32,867 nt of DNA from Oligoflexia bacterium (GTDB taxonomy: Bacteria > Bdellovibrionota > Bdellovibrionia > JABDDW01). Where the stretch lies: the NCBI GenBank assembly GCA_023250675.1, contig JAHFAE010000011.1, forward strand, positions 1-32,867, given 5' to 3'. Each line of letters starts with the position of its first letter. The first letter of the stretch is position 1. Of this stretch, positions 8,704 through 16,615 are shown piece after piece. The position numbers and the translations under genes were made by a program. Under the pieces are notes generated by a model. The model had not been told where the DNA came from. It did not search any database and was given only the letters and a program-made list of their open reading frames with translations.

Positions 8704-10731
8704 CTATTTTCCCCCATTTGCCTTTTGAATTTCCTGGGCCAATACAAGATTGGGAATATACGATGCATCGGTGGCCTGCCCTTGAAGGATCCACTTATTT
8801 GCCCCGTCGGTATTTCTGTGCGCCCATTCTACTTGCGCCAAACCATGAAAGGCCGCAACGGACCTTGGATCTAAATTTAATACTATAGTCCACTGTTGCT
8901 TTGCACAGTCATAGTCTTTTTCATTAAAACAAACTCTAGCCTGTAATATATGAGGCAGCTTGATTTTGTCGGTCATAAGAGCTGATTGCCGAATGTTTAC
9001 TGACCCTACTTCAGGATGTCCTACTTTCATTTCAACCCACCCTGTCAGGGCCATAAGGAGCGGATCTTGAGGCGATTGGGTAAGGGCTTGCTCAACAGTT
9101 TGTTTTCCGTCTAAACGTTCTCGACTTCGAAAAACTGTTAGGCCCAATGCTGCCGTGAGACGTGGACTTGGCGGCAACTCGCTTGCCACGCGCTTAAGGG
9201 TATCGGCCATTCGAACCCACGAAGCAAATCCCCCGTAAACGAAAAAATCCTTGGTGTGCAGGTCAGATTGTTCGGGATCCACATCTAGAAATTCATCGAT
9301 CTTCTTAGCGGCTTCTGTAGGTTTCTGTAAAGCTGTTAGAACACGAGCTTCTTCTAGTAAGATTTCTTGTTCAAAATCTTTGTTCAATCCCAAATAGGAC
9401 TCCAAAAGTTGATGGGCTGCTGAAAGTTTCTTGCTTACTTTAGTTTCGTCATTTTGAGCCAAATATGTTTCTGCTAGGGCCAATGTCACCGACCCATCGG
9501 GTGTACTCCGATCTGCGCTTCCTTTTTCGAGTGCCTTCAAAAGATGTACCTCGGCCGCAACTAGATCGTTTGTAAAAAACGAAGTCATTCCGAGATTGGC
9601 GAGAGTTGGCATGTGATCGGGGTCTATTTTAAGGGCTTTAATAAAATTTTCTTTCGCACCTTGGTAATCAAGTATCTCAATAGCTACCAAACCCAATCCT
9701 AAAAAGCCTGCTCGCTGATAGTTCGATCCAGGCTCCATCTCTAACATCTCGGCAAACATTCGTTGGCTTTCTGTGGTTCTATGTTCATAGATTAAAGTGA
9801 GAGGAGCTAAATTTAATAAAAGTTCGGCATCGTTAGGTTTAATATTGCGGGCTTCGATAAAATATCCCAAGGCTTTTTGGTAATCCCCGGTCTTTTTTGC
9901 TCTTAGCCCTAACGACATGGCCTCTTGAAACGAAGAAGTTTTAGATGCAACAGTCCCCTCTTGGGGTTGAGATAATTTGATGGCCGTGACCACACCGACA
10001 ATGATGAGTACCCCGAGAGCTGCCCAAATTCTCTTATTCGAATGCTTTTGAATCTCCGCCATTACGCGCACATCTTCTTTAGCCGCATAGGATTTTAATA
10101 GGTCTCTTGTATTTGCCGAATCAGGCGGCGGAGGCCGGTTGCCAGACAAATATTCATCGTCGATATAGTCGCTAACAGGTGTAGTTCCAGACAATGAGGC
10201 TGTTGGAGTAAGCGTTCCACTTTGAGTAATCTCACTAAGTCGCGAAACGCCCGAGGAAAGGTAATTTCGCATTTCATTGATCACCAATCGAAACTGGTCT
10301 TCATCTCGAAGAAGGCGCCAACGCCCTGCGGGTTTGCTTATTTCATCGTGAGCTACAATTTGATTTTGACGAATTTGCTCTTCGACCTCTTGAGCAGCAT
10401 AGGGCCCCATAATTCTGGTGCCGGCTTTAACGAGCCATTCTTTTTGGGCCACAATCTTGAGATCATCCCAAGTGACACCCGTCTGAGTCTCACAAAGGCT
10501 TCGACAATTATTGCAAATAAATCCCCAGGGAGAAGGAAAAAGATTGGGACCACTTGATTCAAAGTCACAAATAGCACAAGGAGCTCGCACCGGTTTATTC
10601 TTAATATTAAAAGTTGGCACGGCCCCAGAGAGACTCACTCCTTCAGTGAGACAAGAGAAGCAAAGGCCTTTTTTTTGCTCGACAAGGTGAGGTTCTATTG
10701 TCCGATTGCAAATATCACATTGTTGTTTCAA
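8704..10731 (-). CDS. Zinc-ribbon / GYF_2-like / transmembrane / TPR-repeat protein
   Basis: A 675-residue multidomain protein. Two CxxC pairs at each of two sites suggest zinc ribbons: C5/C8 with C24/C27 and C52/C55 with C73/C76. Residues of about 97-155 (KAGTRIMGPYAAQEVEEQI ... WRLLRDEDQF) resemble the GYF_2 domain found in membrane-anchored bacterial proteins. One membrane helix follows (IWAALGVLIIVGVVTAIKL, about 234-252). The rest, to the end, is TPR repeats such as ALGYFIEARNIKPNDAELL and AKENFIKALKIDPDHMPTL. Predicted topology is cytoplasmic N-terminus and periplasmic TPR domain. The TTG start is supported: TGAGGC, overlapping the purH stop, lies about 5 bases before it. It likely scaffolds proteins; no catalytic site is seen. 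Confidence 0.85.
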   Translation of the reverse strand: MKQQCDICNRTIEPHLVEQKKGLCFSCLTEGVSLSGAVPTFNIKNKPVRAPCAICDFESSGPNLFPSPWGFICNNCRSLCETQTGVTWDDLKIVAQKEWLVKAGTRIMGPYAAQEVEEQIRQNQIVAHDEISKPAGRWRLLRDEDQFRLVINEMRNYLSSGVSRLSEITQSGTLTPTASLSGTTPVSDYIDDEYLSGNRPPPPDSANTRDLLKSYAAKEDVRVMAEIQKHSNKRIWAALGVLIIVGVVTAIKLSQPQEGTVASKTSSFQEAMSLGLRAKKTGDYQKALGYFIEARNIKPNDAELLLNLAPLTLIYEHRTTESQRMFAEMLEMEPGSNYQRAGFLGLGLVAIEILDYQGAKENFIKALKIDPDHMPTLANLGMTSFFTNDLVAAEVHLLKALEKGSADRSTPDGSVTLALAETYLAQNDETKVSKKLSAAHQLLESYLGLNKDFEQEILLEEARVLTALQKPTEAAKKIDEFLDVDPEQSDLHTKDFFVYGGFASWVRMADTLKRVASELPPSPRLTAALGLTVFRSRERLDGKQTVEQALTQSPQDPLLMALTGWVEMKVGHPEVGSVNIRQSALMTDKIKLPHILQARVCFNEKDYDCAKQQWTIVLNLDPRSVAAFHGLAQVEWAHRNTDGANKWILQGQATDASYIPNLVLAQEIQKANGGK

Positions 10732-10738
10732 TGAAGCC

Positions 10739-12274
10739 TCAGTGTTTGAAGTGCCTTACTCCGGTAATAACCATCCCGAGCCCATATTCTTGGGCGGCGG
10801 TTTCAACTTCAGCGTCTCTTAAACTCCCGCCCGGCTGAATGACCCATCGAACTCCGCCTTTTGCCGCCAAATCAATGGAGTCTCGAAACGGAAAAAACGC
10901 GTCAGACCCGAGTACTAAATCTTTTCCTTTACCCTTTGCTCTTTCTAGAGCCCACTTCACAGAGTCGACACGATTTGTTTGTCCTCCGCATATTCCTAAC
11001 GTCTGCATATCTTTGACGACAACGATGGCGTTGCTTTTTACGTGTCTTACGACCTTTTGGGCAAATACAAGGTCGTCCTGAATATTTTTAGATGGAACGG
11101 GCCCTACGATTTTCCATTGAGAATTCCAGCTTTCAGATCGATCTAGTGACTGGATGAGTGCTCCCCCGCGAAGGCTTTTAACTTCAAAGGCCCTTTGATC
11201 GAAGAAATATTCTTTGTCTAGATTTTCAAGCGTTAAAACTCTTAAATTTTTCTTTTGGTTGAGTTTACTTAGACCATCAGAATCTATTCCCGGTGCAATA
11301 ACGCACTCTAAAAACGGTCCGGCCAGTTTCTCGGCCAATGGTGCTGTAATTTTTCTATTAAGTGCGACTATGCCACCAAAGGCTGAGACAGAATCGGCGT
11401 CAAAGGCTCGCGTATAAGCAGTTTCAATTTGACTTGCGCAAGCCACACCACAAGGGGTCAAGTGTTTTATTATAACGGCAGTGGGTTCAGAATATTCGCA
11501 AACCGTTCCGATTGCCGCTTCTAAATCCAAAATATTATTATAAGAGAGCTCTTTGCCTTGAAGCTGGTGAGCTCTCGTCAAACTTAAAGAATCTTCATGT
11601 GAACTTTCATACCAAACAGCTTTTTGATGGGCATTTTCGCCGTATCTCAGATTCGATTTTTTTCTTAGCCCCAAATTCAAAGTATCTTGTTCTTCCCACG
11701 ATTTTTGTGAAAGCGCCTGAGAAACCCAGCCATCATAGTAAGAGCAATGTCTATATACCTTTGCCGCAAGCTCTTTGCGAGTTTCTAAAGAATTTTGATT
11801 CTGGGTAGTCATTTCATGGACTAATTTGTAGTCGGTCGGGTCGCAGACTACAGTAATACGTTCAAAACTCTTAGCCGCTGCGCGAAGGAGAGAGGGGCCA
11901 CCAATATCTATTTGTTCAATTAGTTCTGGACCTCTTACGGATTTTTTGTATGCTTGTTCGAAAGGATAGAGATTAACTACAACGAGGTCGAAGGGCTCCA
12001 CATCATATTCTTTTAGCAACTTCATATCTTCAACCACGTGGCTCCGAGCTAGTAGACCCATGTGAATTTTAGGATGAAGAGTTCGCACACGTCCGTCCAT
12101 CATCTCAGGAAAGCCGGTAACTTCGCTGACTTCTGTAACGGGAATAGAATTATCCCTAAGATATTTTGAGGTACCTCCAGTAGAAACAATTTTGCATCCC
12201 GCTTTTACCAATGGTTTTAAGAGTTCGATGAGCCCCGTTTTATCGCTCGTACTAACTAAGGCTCGCTTAAACAT
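10739..12274 (-). CDS. purH: Bifunctional AICAR formyltransferase / IMP cyclohydrolase
   Basis: PurH catalyses the last two steps of de novo purine synthesis: formylation of AICAR with 10-formyl-tetrahydrofolate, then ring closure to IMP. The length (511) is typical. The IMP cyclohydrolase part (1 to about 190) starts with ALVSTSDKTGLIELLKPLV and carries VSTGGTSKYL and FPEMMDGRVRTLHPKIHMGL. The AICAR transformylase part has NLRYGENAHQKA, the catalytic Lys-His in IIKHLTPCGVA, FGGIVALNR and SDAFFPFRDSID. Its ATG overlaps the last base of the mlaD stop (TAATG), and its own stop lies in the ribosome site of the TPR gene, so it is translationally coupled on both sides. Finding purH inside a lipid-transport operon is odd but not unknown for gene order in this type of genome. 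Confidence 0.97.
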   Translation of the reverse strand: MFKRALVSTSDKTGLIELLKPLVKAGCKIVSTGGTSKYLRDNSIPVTEVSEVTGFPEMMDGRVRTLHPKIHMGLLARSHVVEDMKLLKEYDVEPFDLVVVNLYPFEQAYKKSVRGPELIEQIDIGGPSLLRAAAKSFERITVVCDPTDYKLVHEMTTQNQNSLETRKELAAKVYRHCSYYDGWVSQALSQKSWEEQDTLNLGLRKKSNLRYGENAHQKAVWYESSHEDSLSLTRAHQLQGKELSYNNILDLEAAIGTVCEYSEPTAVIIKHLTPCGVACASQIETAYTRAFDADSVSAFGGIVALNRKITAPLAEKLAGPFLECVIAPGIDSDGLSKLNQKKNLRVLTLENLDKEYFFDQRAFEVKSLRGGALIQSLDRSESWNSQWKIVGPVPSKNIQDDLVFAQKVVRHVKSNAIVVVKDMQTLGICGGQTNRVDSVKWALERAKGKGKDLVLGSDAFFPFRDSIDLAAKGGVRWVIQPGGSLRDAEVETAAQEYGLGMVITGVRHFKH

Positions 12275-13683
12275 TAAAATGGGACCTTTGTAAGTAGGAG
12301 TTTAAGATCGTCGTTAGTGAAATCAAGACCGGCGCCGATAAAACCCGCAGCACCCGTACCTGTAAACGAATTTCCCTTAGAATTAAAGATGTCATCTCCA
12401 CCCATAATCGCGTAGAAAACGCTATAGAATCTGTACTTCGCAAAGGCTCGAACATCAACACCTTCCGTACGGCTAAAGTTGAAAGCTTCAGCTGATATTT
12501 TCAGCTTTTTGTTAAAAAAGCTATAGTCGATGCCCACTCCACCGCTATTTTCAATAATTCCAGCTCGAATTGTCAGGTCATAGATATTTTTACCAAACTC
12601 AGCTGAGAGTTTGAGCTTATTGTGATAAACATTTGATGTGCTTGAAACGGTTGGAGCACCCCCATTGACAGTCTGCGACGTGTCAGTTCGATCAAATGAT
12701 CCCTTGGGATCGTCAACGACTTGTAAGAGGTAGAATCGATCGGGGCCCGGTTGAATATTTATACCGACATAAGACTTAGTAAATGGCCCACCACCCAAGA
12801 TTTCAGAATGATAATCTAAATCCACCTGAAACTTACTTGCTGAATCCAACATATTGTTCACACCTGAAATGGCATGATTGAGCTCTTCTACAGTCGTTTC
12901 GTCATTGACGAGTTTACCTAGAGTTCCCTTACCACTATTTACTTTACCTGTTATATCATCGACGTTTGTGAGGATGCTATCGACTTTACCCAAGCTTTTT
13001 GCCATTTTTTTCCAATTGGTTTTAAATCCGTCTTCTGAGCTATCGTTCACAAACTCATCAATTGATTTTGCCACAGCATGAACGTGATCGATTGTTTCTT
13101 GAATTTTATCTTTTTTGTTGTCGGCAATTTCGCGAAGGTCACCGGTGATGTCTTCAATGTTTCGTAAAATTCGACCTATGGGACTTTCTTCGTCGCCATT
13201 ACCTGTCGTTGCTTTTTTTAACGTCAGAGTGATTTCGCCCACATCGTTGGCAATCTTGCCCACTTGATTTAAGACGGCGTCAAAACTTCCTTTATCTTTC
13301 ACATTATAGATAACAGCACCATCAGGAAGTGCCTCATCTTTGGGATCTCCCGGTCTCACCTCTAAATATTTATCCCCCAATATTCCGTTGGGCTTTAATT
13401 CAACCTCGGCACTTTTCGTGAGGGGCAAGTTACCACGAAGTTTCATATGCACAAGGGCCTTGCCGTCTTTTAAATCTATACTGCTTATAACTCCCACAGG
13501 AATACCTGCCATCTTAACATTAGAATCTTTTACAAGTCCGCTAGCGTCGGTGAGAACCGCATCATAATTTTTCGCCCGACCTGTGATGCTTGGATCATTA
13601 TTGACCTGAAATGACATGGCTGCCACCAAACCTAAGCATATGGCCACGAAAAGCCCTACCTTAAATTCGATGGAGTTCATCAT
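12274..13683 (-). CDS. mlaD: MlaD-like MCE-domain lipid-transport protein with C-terminal beta-rich extension
   Basis: The 469-residue product has one N-terminal membrane anchor (8-26), an MCE domain (about 36-118; YDAVLTDASGLVKDSNVKMAG, then KPNGILGDKYLEVRPG) that in MlaD forms a hexameric lipid-conducting ring, and a helical, charged linker of about 130-285 that may build a tunnel. E. coli MlaD is about 183 residues, so roughly 280 residues are extra. Residues of about 285-469 are rich in alternating strands (KLKLSAEFGKNIYDLTIRAG, KLKISAEAFNFSRTEGVD, VRAFAKYRFYSVFYAIMGGD) and the protein ends LLLTKVPF, with a terminal Phe typical of outer-membrane barrels. The ATG overlaps the mlaF stop (ATGA). 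Symbol by analogy. Confidence 0.88.
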   Translation of the reverse strand: MMNSIEFKVGLFVAICLGLVAAMSFQVNNDPSITGRAKNYDAVLTDASGLVKDSNVKMAGIPVGVISSIDLKDGKALVHMKLRGNLPLTKSAEVELKPNGILGDKYLEVRPGDPKDEALPDGAVIYNVKDKGSFDAVLNQVGKIANDVGEITLTLKKATTGNGDEESPIGRILRNIEDITGDLREIADNKKDKIQETIDHVHAVAKSIDEFVNDSSEDGFKTNWKKMAKSLGKVDSILTNVDDITGKVNSGKGTLGKLVNDETTVEELNHAISGVNNMLDSASKFQVDLDYHSEILGGGPFTKSYVGINIQPGPDRFYLLQVVDDPKGSFDRTDTSQTVNGGAPTVSSTSNVYHNKLKLSAEFGKNIYDLTIRAGIIENSGGVGIDYSFFNKKLKISAEAFNFSRTEGVDVRAFAKYRFYSVFYAIMGGDDIFNSKGNSFTGTGAAGFIGAGLDFTNDDLKLLLTKVPF

Positions 13684-14465
13684 TGCCGTTTAGACTCCTT
13701 TACCTTGCTTACAAATTTTTGAATAAATGGGTCTTGGCTTTTAAAAAATTCTTCGGGGGGGCCAAAAAGCCGAATCTTTCCACTGTCGAGCATGGCAATA
13801 TTGTCTCCCAATCGAAAAGCTGCAGGAAGATCGTGAGAAATGATAACTGTTGTCAATCCTTCACGATGCTTATGGGTTTCTAATATGAGATTGTCGACCA
13901 TCTCTGACATTATGGGATCAAGACCCGTTGTTGGTTCGTCGTAAAGCAAAATGTCGGGCTCTAAAGCAAGTGCCCGGGCAAGGCCGACGCGCTTTCTCAT
14001 TCCGCCCGAGAGTTCTGAAGGAAATTTTTGATGATGTTCAACTCCAAGGCCAACGACTTCAAGCTTTTCTCGCGCAACCCCGAGAACTTGGTTTTTATCA
14101 AGATCTCTTTTAAATTCTAAAATGGGAAAAGAGACGTTTTCGATAGCCGTCATGTCGTCAAAAAGTGCAGCTGATTGAAAAAGCATGCCAAATCGTTTTC
14201 GAAGTTCATTGAGCCCATGCTCGTTAAGATGTGAAATATCTTTTCCAAATACGGTCACGGCCCCGTGGTCAGGGTGAAGTAAGCCCAAGATATGCTTGAG
14301 CATCACTGATTTGCCTGCGCCGGAAAATCCAATGATAACTGTTACTTTGCCTTTTTGAATTTTTAGATCTAACCCTTTGAGAGTTTCAGTACCAGGAGCA
14401 AAACTCTTTCTTACCCCTTTGAGTTCAATGGCAAGATCAGATTCAGAAATCATTTTCGCGTTCAA
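13680..14465 (-). CDS. mlaF: MlaF-like ABC transporter ATP-binding protein
   Basis: Cytoplasmic ATPase of the MCE/Mla lipid transporter. The 261-residue sequence has a full set of ABC motifs: Walker A GFSGAGKS (46-53), Q-loop MLFQSAALFDDMT (about 94-106), signature LSGGMRKR (152-159), Walker B DILLYDEPTTGLDP (171-184) and the switch histidine in VIISHDLP. The Phe-Ser in Walker A and the GGMRKRV signature are typical for the MlaF/Ttg2A/MkL group. It sits between the permease and MCE genes; the start has a good AGGAG 5 bases before the ATG and lies 10 bases after the mlaE stop. The stop overlaps the next start. No sign of degradation. Confidence 0.95.
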   Translation of the reverse strand: MNAKMISESDLAIELKGVRKSFAPGTETLKGLDLKIQKGKVTVIIGFSGAGKSVMLKHILGLLHPDHGAVTVFGKDISHLNEHGLNELRKRFGMLFQSAALFDDMTAIENVSFPILEFKRDLDKNQVLGVAREKLEVVGLGVEHHQKFPSELSGGMRKRVGLARALALEPDILLYDEPTTGLDPIMSEMVDNLILETHKHREGLTTVIISHDLPAAFRLGDNIAMLDSGKIRLFGPPEEFFKSQDPFIQKFVSKVKESKRQ

Positions 14466-14475
14466 TGAGTACTCC

Positions 14476-15294
14476 TCAGTACATAATTAACTTAATAATG
14501 GCAGATAAAAAGTAATCGCTAACCAAGATCAGGACACTGCTCAAAACAACAGTCTCATTTGTAGCTTGTCCAACGCCGTGGGCGCCATTTTGGGTGTGGT
14601 ATCCCTTGTAAGTTCCAACGAGAGAAAAAATCAGACCAAAACATGCCGCTTTGACCATTCCCTGCACAATATCTTTGGGTCTAGTGAATAAATTTATTTT
14701 AGCCAAATAAGTTGCAGCATCGATATTAAGCATATGAGTAGAAAGAAAGTAGGACCCAAAGTTACCGATAAAATCAAATACTGCTGCTAATAAGGGCATG
14801 GCAATGATGCAAGACACAATTCGGGGCATAACGAGATATTGTTTTGGGTTAATACCCATAACTTCTAGAGCGTCAATTTGTTCCGTCACACGCATAGTAC
14901 CGAGCTGAGCCGACATAGCTGCTCCTGCGCGACCCGTAACAATAAGACCTGTAAGAACAGGCCCCAGTTCTCGAGTGAGTGCCAATGCCACAGAGGGGCC
15001 AATCATGGTGTCAGCATTTACCATGTGAAAACCACTATAGGTTTGAAGCGCAAAGACCATTCCTGTGAATAAGCCACTAAGGCAAATGATAAAAACTGAT
15101 TTGTTCCCGACAAATTCCACCTGCTTCAAAATCTCAAAGAAACGCGATGGGGGGCGAGTAATCCAAACCATGCTCGTCCAAAAAAATACGGACATGTCCC
15201 CTAAAACTTTTACGCCGTAAATAACCACTCCGCCCAATTTCGAAATTGTTCGTGGCACAAGTGTCTGTGGTTTGAAGTCTAGTGTTTTTTCCAT
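14476..15294 (-). CDS. mlaE: MlaE-like ABC transporter permease
   Basis: The 272-residue protein is the membrane subunit of the MCE-type lipid transporter. It shows the family's hallmarks: an N-terminal amphipathic region, IICLSGLFTGMVFALQTYSG, then ALTRELGPVLTGLIVTGRAG (with the conserved ELGPV and GRAGAAMSAQLGTM coupling region), EQIDALEVMGINPKQYLVMP, and a C-terminal GYHTQNGAHGVGQATNETVV that is close to the E. coli MlaE end. Five or so membrane helices can be seen. AAGGATG about 5 bases upstream supports the start, and the alr stop is only 7 bases away. With MlaF and the long MlaD it makes a complete inner-membrane core, but no mlaB, mlaC or mlaA gene is in the window. Confidence 0.95.
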   Translation of the reverse strand: MEKTLDFKPQTLVPRTISKLGGVVIYGVKVLGDMSVFFWTSMVWITRPPSRFFEILKQVEFVGNKSVFIICLSGLFTGMVFALQTYSGFHMVNADTMIGPSVALALTRELGPVLTGLIVTGRAGAAMSAQLGTMRVTEQIDALEVMGINPKQYLVMPRIVSCIIAMPLLAAVFDFIGNFGSYFLSTHMLNIDAATYLAKINLFTRPKDIVQGMVKAACFGLIFSLVGTYKGYHTQNGAHGVGQATNETVVLSSVLILVSDYFLSAIIKLIMY

Positions 15295-15301
15295 CCCATC
15301 C

Positions 15302-16447
15302 TTAATGGATAAATACGCGGGCCAATCTTCCTTGAATTCCCGTAAAAATTTCGTAGGGAATTGAGCCCACTAGTTCAGCCAACTCCTCGGCATATATTCG
15401 GTTTTCCTTTTGTTTTCCTATCAAGACGACTTCGTCACTGAGAACTGGACCTCGATTTTGGTCACATAGAGCTGTCACATCCACCATGATGTAGTCCATG
15501 GTGACGATTCCAGTGATAGGGCAAAACTCGCCACGAATTAAGACTCGACCCTTATTGCTTAAGAGTCTTGGTATGCCGTCGCCGTACCCGATGGGGACGA
15601 TAGCGATGACTGAGTCTTTTTCAGCTTCCCAAGTTCCGCCGTAAGATACTTTAGCCCCCTTTTTAATTTTTTGGATAAAGCCCACAAAACTCTTCACCGA
15701 CATGACGGGCAAGAGTTCTAAAGGAGATTTAGTTTGTAATTGAGGAAGCGCACCGTAAAGGCTGATGCCAGGGCGAGCTAAATCTAAAAATGGCTTTACG
15801 CCACTTAAGATAGCTGCAGAGTTAAGATAGTGAAAAAGAACTTGGGACTTAACTTTATCTTTAATCGCAGCACAGATATTCGTGAAGATTTTTATTTGTT
15901 GAAGAGTCATGCCCTTTGGATTCACATAGTCCTCACTCGATGCGAAATGGGTACAAAGACCCTCAAGTTTTAAATAGGATTCTGATTCAAACTCCGTTGC
16001 TATTTTAATGGCTGCGTCGGGTTCAAACCCTAGTCTATTCATCCCCGTATTAAATTTGGCGTGAATCGGATAGCCGGCATTTTCGTGAAGCACCGATTTT
16101 AGTTTTTGAATTTGTTCAAATTGGCTTAGCACTGGAGTTAGGCGATACTTGACAATGGCTTCAGCCCCTATGGAATCGAAATGACAAAAAGTAAGAATAG
16201 GCGTTTGAATTCCGGCCAGACGCAGCTTTATACCTTCTTCGATTAGAGCAACCCCCAGGGCCCGCGCGCCAAGTTTTTCGCAAATCCGAGCTACCTGAAT
16301 ATCACCGTGGCCGTACCCATTAGCTTTGACCATGGGAGCCATAGATCTGGGGCCGTTGGTTCCCAACAATTGAGCAAGAGCTAGGTAGTTTTGCTCGAGG
16401 GCATTTAGGTTTATTTCTGCAAAACTATTTCGTAATCTTCCAAGCAT
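15302..16447 (-). CDS. alr: Alanine racemase
   Basis: Alr makes D-alanine for peptidoglycan. The 381-residue product has the expected length and the fold-type III residues: PLP lysine K41 in APMVKANGYGHGD, the KFNTGMNRLGF segment (K131, R138), HYLNSAA, LARPGISLYG (R225, a residue near PLP), the catalytic tyrosine Y269 in VSYGGTW, and VPIGYGDG before the C-terminal beta domain with TGIVTMDYIMVDVT. The usual VSMDQ motif is TMDYI here, a small deviation. It is the first gene of the seven-gene minus-strand run and starts 55 bases from the divergent tRNA gene. The ATG has AAGGAA directly before it and GAGGT about 9 bases upstream. Confidence 0.96.
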   Translation of the reverse strand: MLGRLRNSFAEINLNALEQNYLALAQLLGTNGPRSMAPMVKANGYGHGDIQVARICEKLGARALGVALIEEGIKLRLAGIQTPILTFCHFDSIGAEAIVKYRLTPVLSQFEQIQKLKSVLHENAGYPIHAKFNTGMNRLGFEPDAAIKIATEFESESYLKLEGLCTHFASSEDYVNPKGMTLQQIKIFTNICAAIKDKVKSQVLFHYLNSAAILSGVKPFLDLARPGISLYGALPQLQTKSPLELLPVMSVKSFVGFIQKIKKGAKVSYGGTWEAEKDSVIAIVPIGYGDGIPRLLSNKGRVLIRGEFCPITGIVTMDYIMVDVTALCDQNRGPVLSDEVVLIGKQKENRIYAEELAELVGSIPYEIFTGIQGRLARVFIH

Positions 16448-16453
16448 TTCCTT

Positions 16454-16482
16454 TTGACCTCATCCATGAGCTTTGTTAACTC
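16454..16482 (+). promoter_or_regulatory. Possible promoter for tRNA-Thr
   Basis: TTGACC at 16454-16459 is followed after 17 bases by TAACTC at 16477-16482, ending 20 bases before the tRNA. The -35 is strong and the -10 poor. The stretch also lies just upstream of alr on the other strand, so both genes share this 55-base gap. Confidence 0.3.
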
Positions 16483-16502
16483 TACTCAATAGCCACTTTG
16501 TT

Positions 16503-16578
<76 letters not shown>

Positions 16579-16615
16579 ATCCATGGAGCCCCTAGCCTGG
16601 AAATTCAGGCAAAAT

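Noticed and set aside
9849-10557. Plus- and other-frame ORFs lying over the TPR gene and similar long ORFs over purH, nadB and addA
   Set aside because: They lie within well-supported genes on the other strand or frame, have unlikely residue composition and show no ribosome sites or motifs.
16595-16610. GCCTG/CAGGC hairpin downstream of the tRNA, as a terminator or attachment site
   Set aside because: It has only five stem pairs and no T-run, and there is no integrase, repeat of the tRNA end or island boundary in the window.
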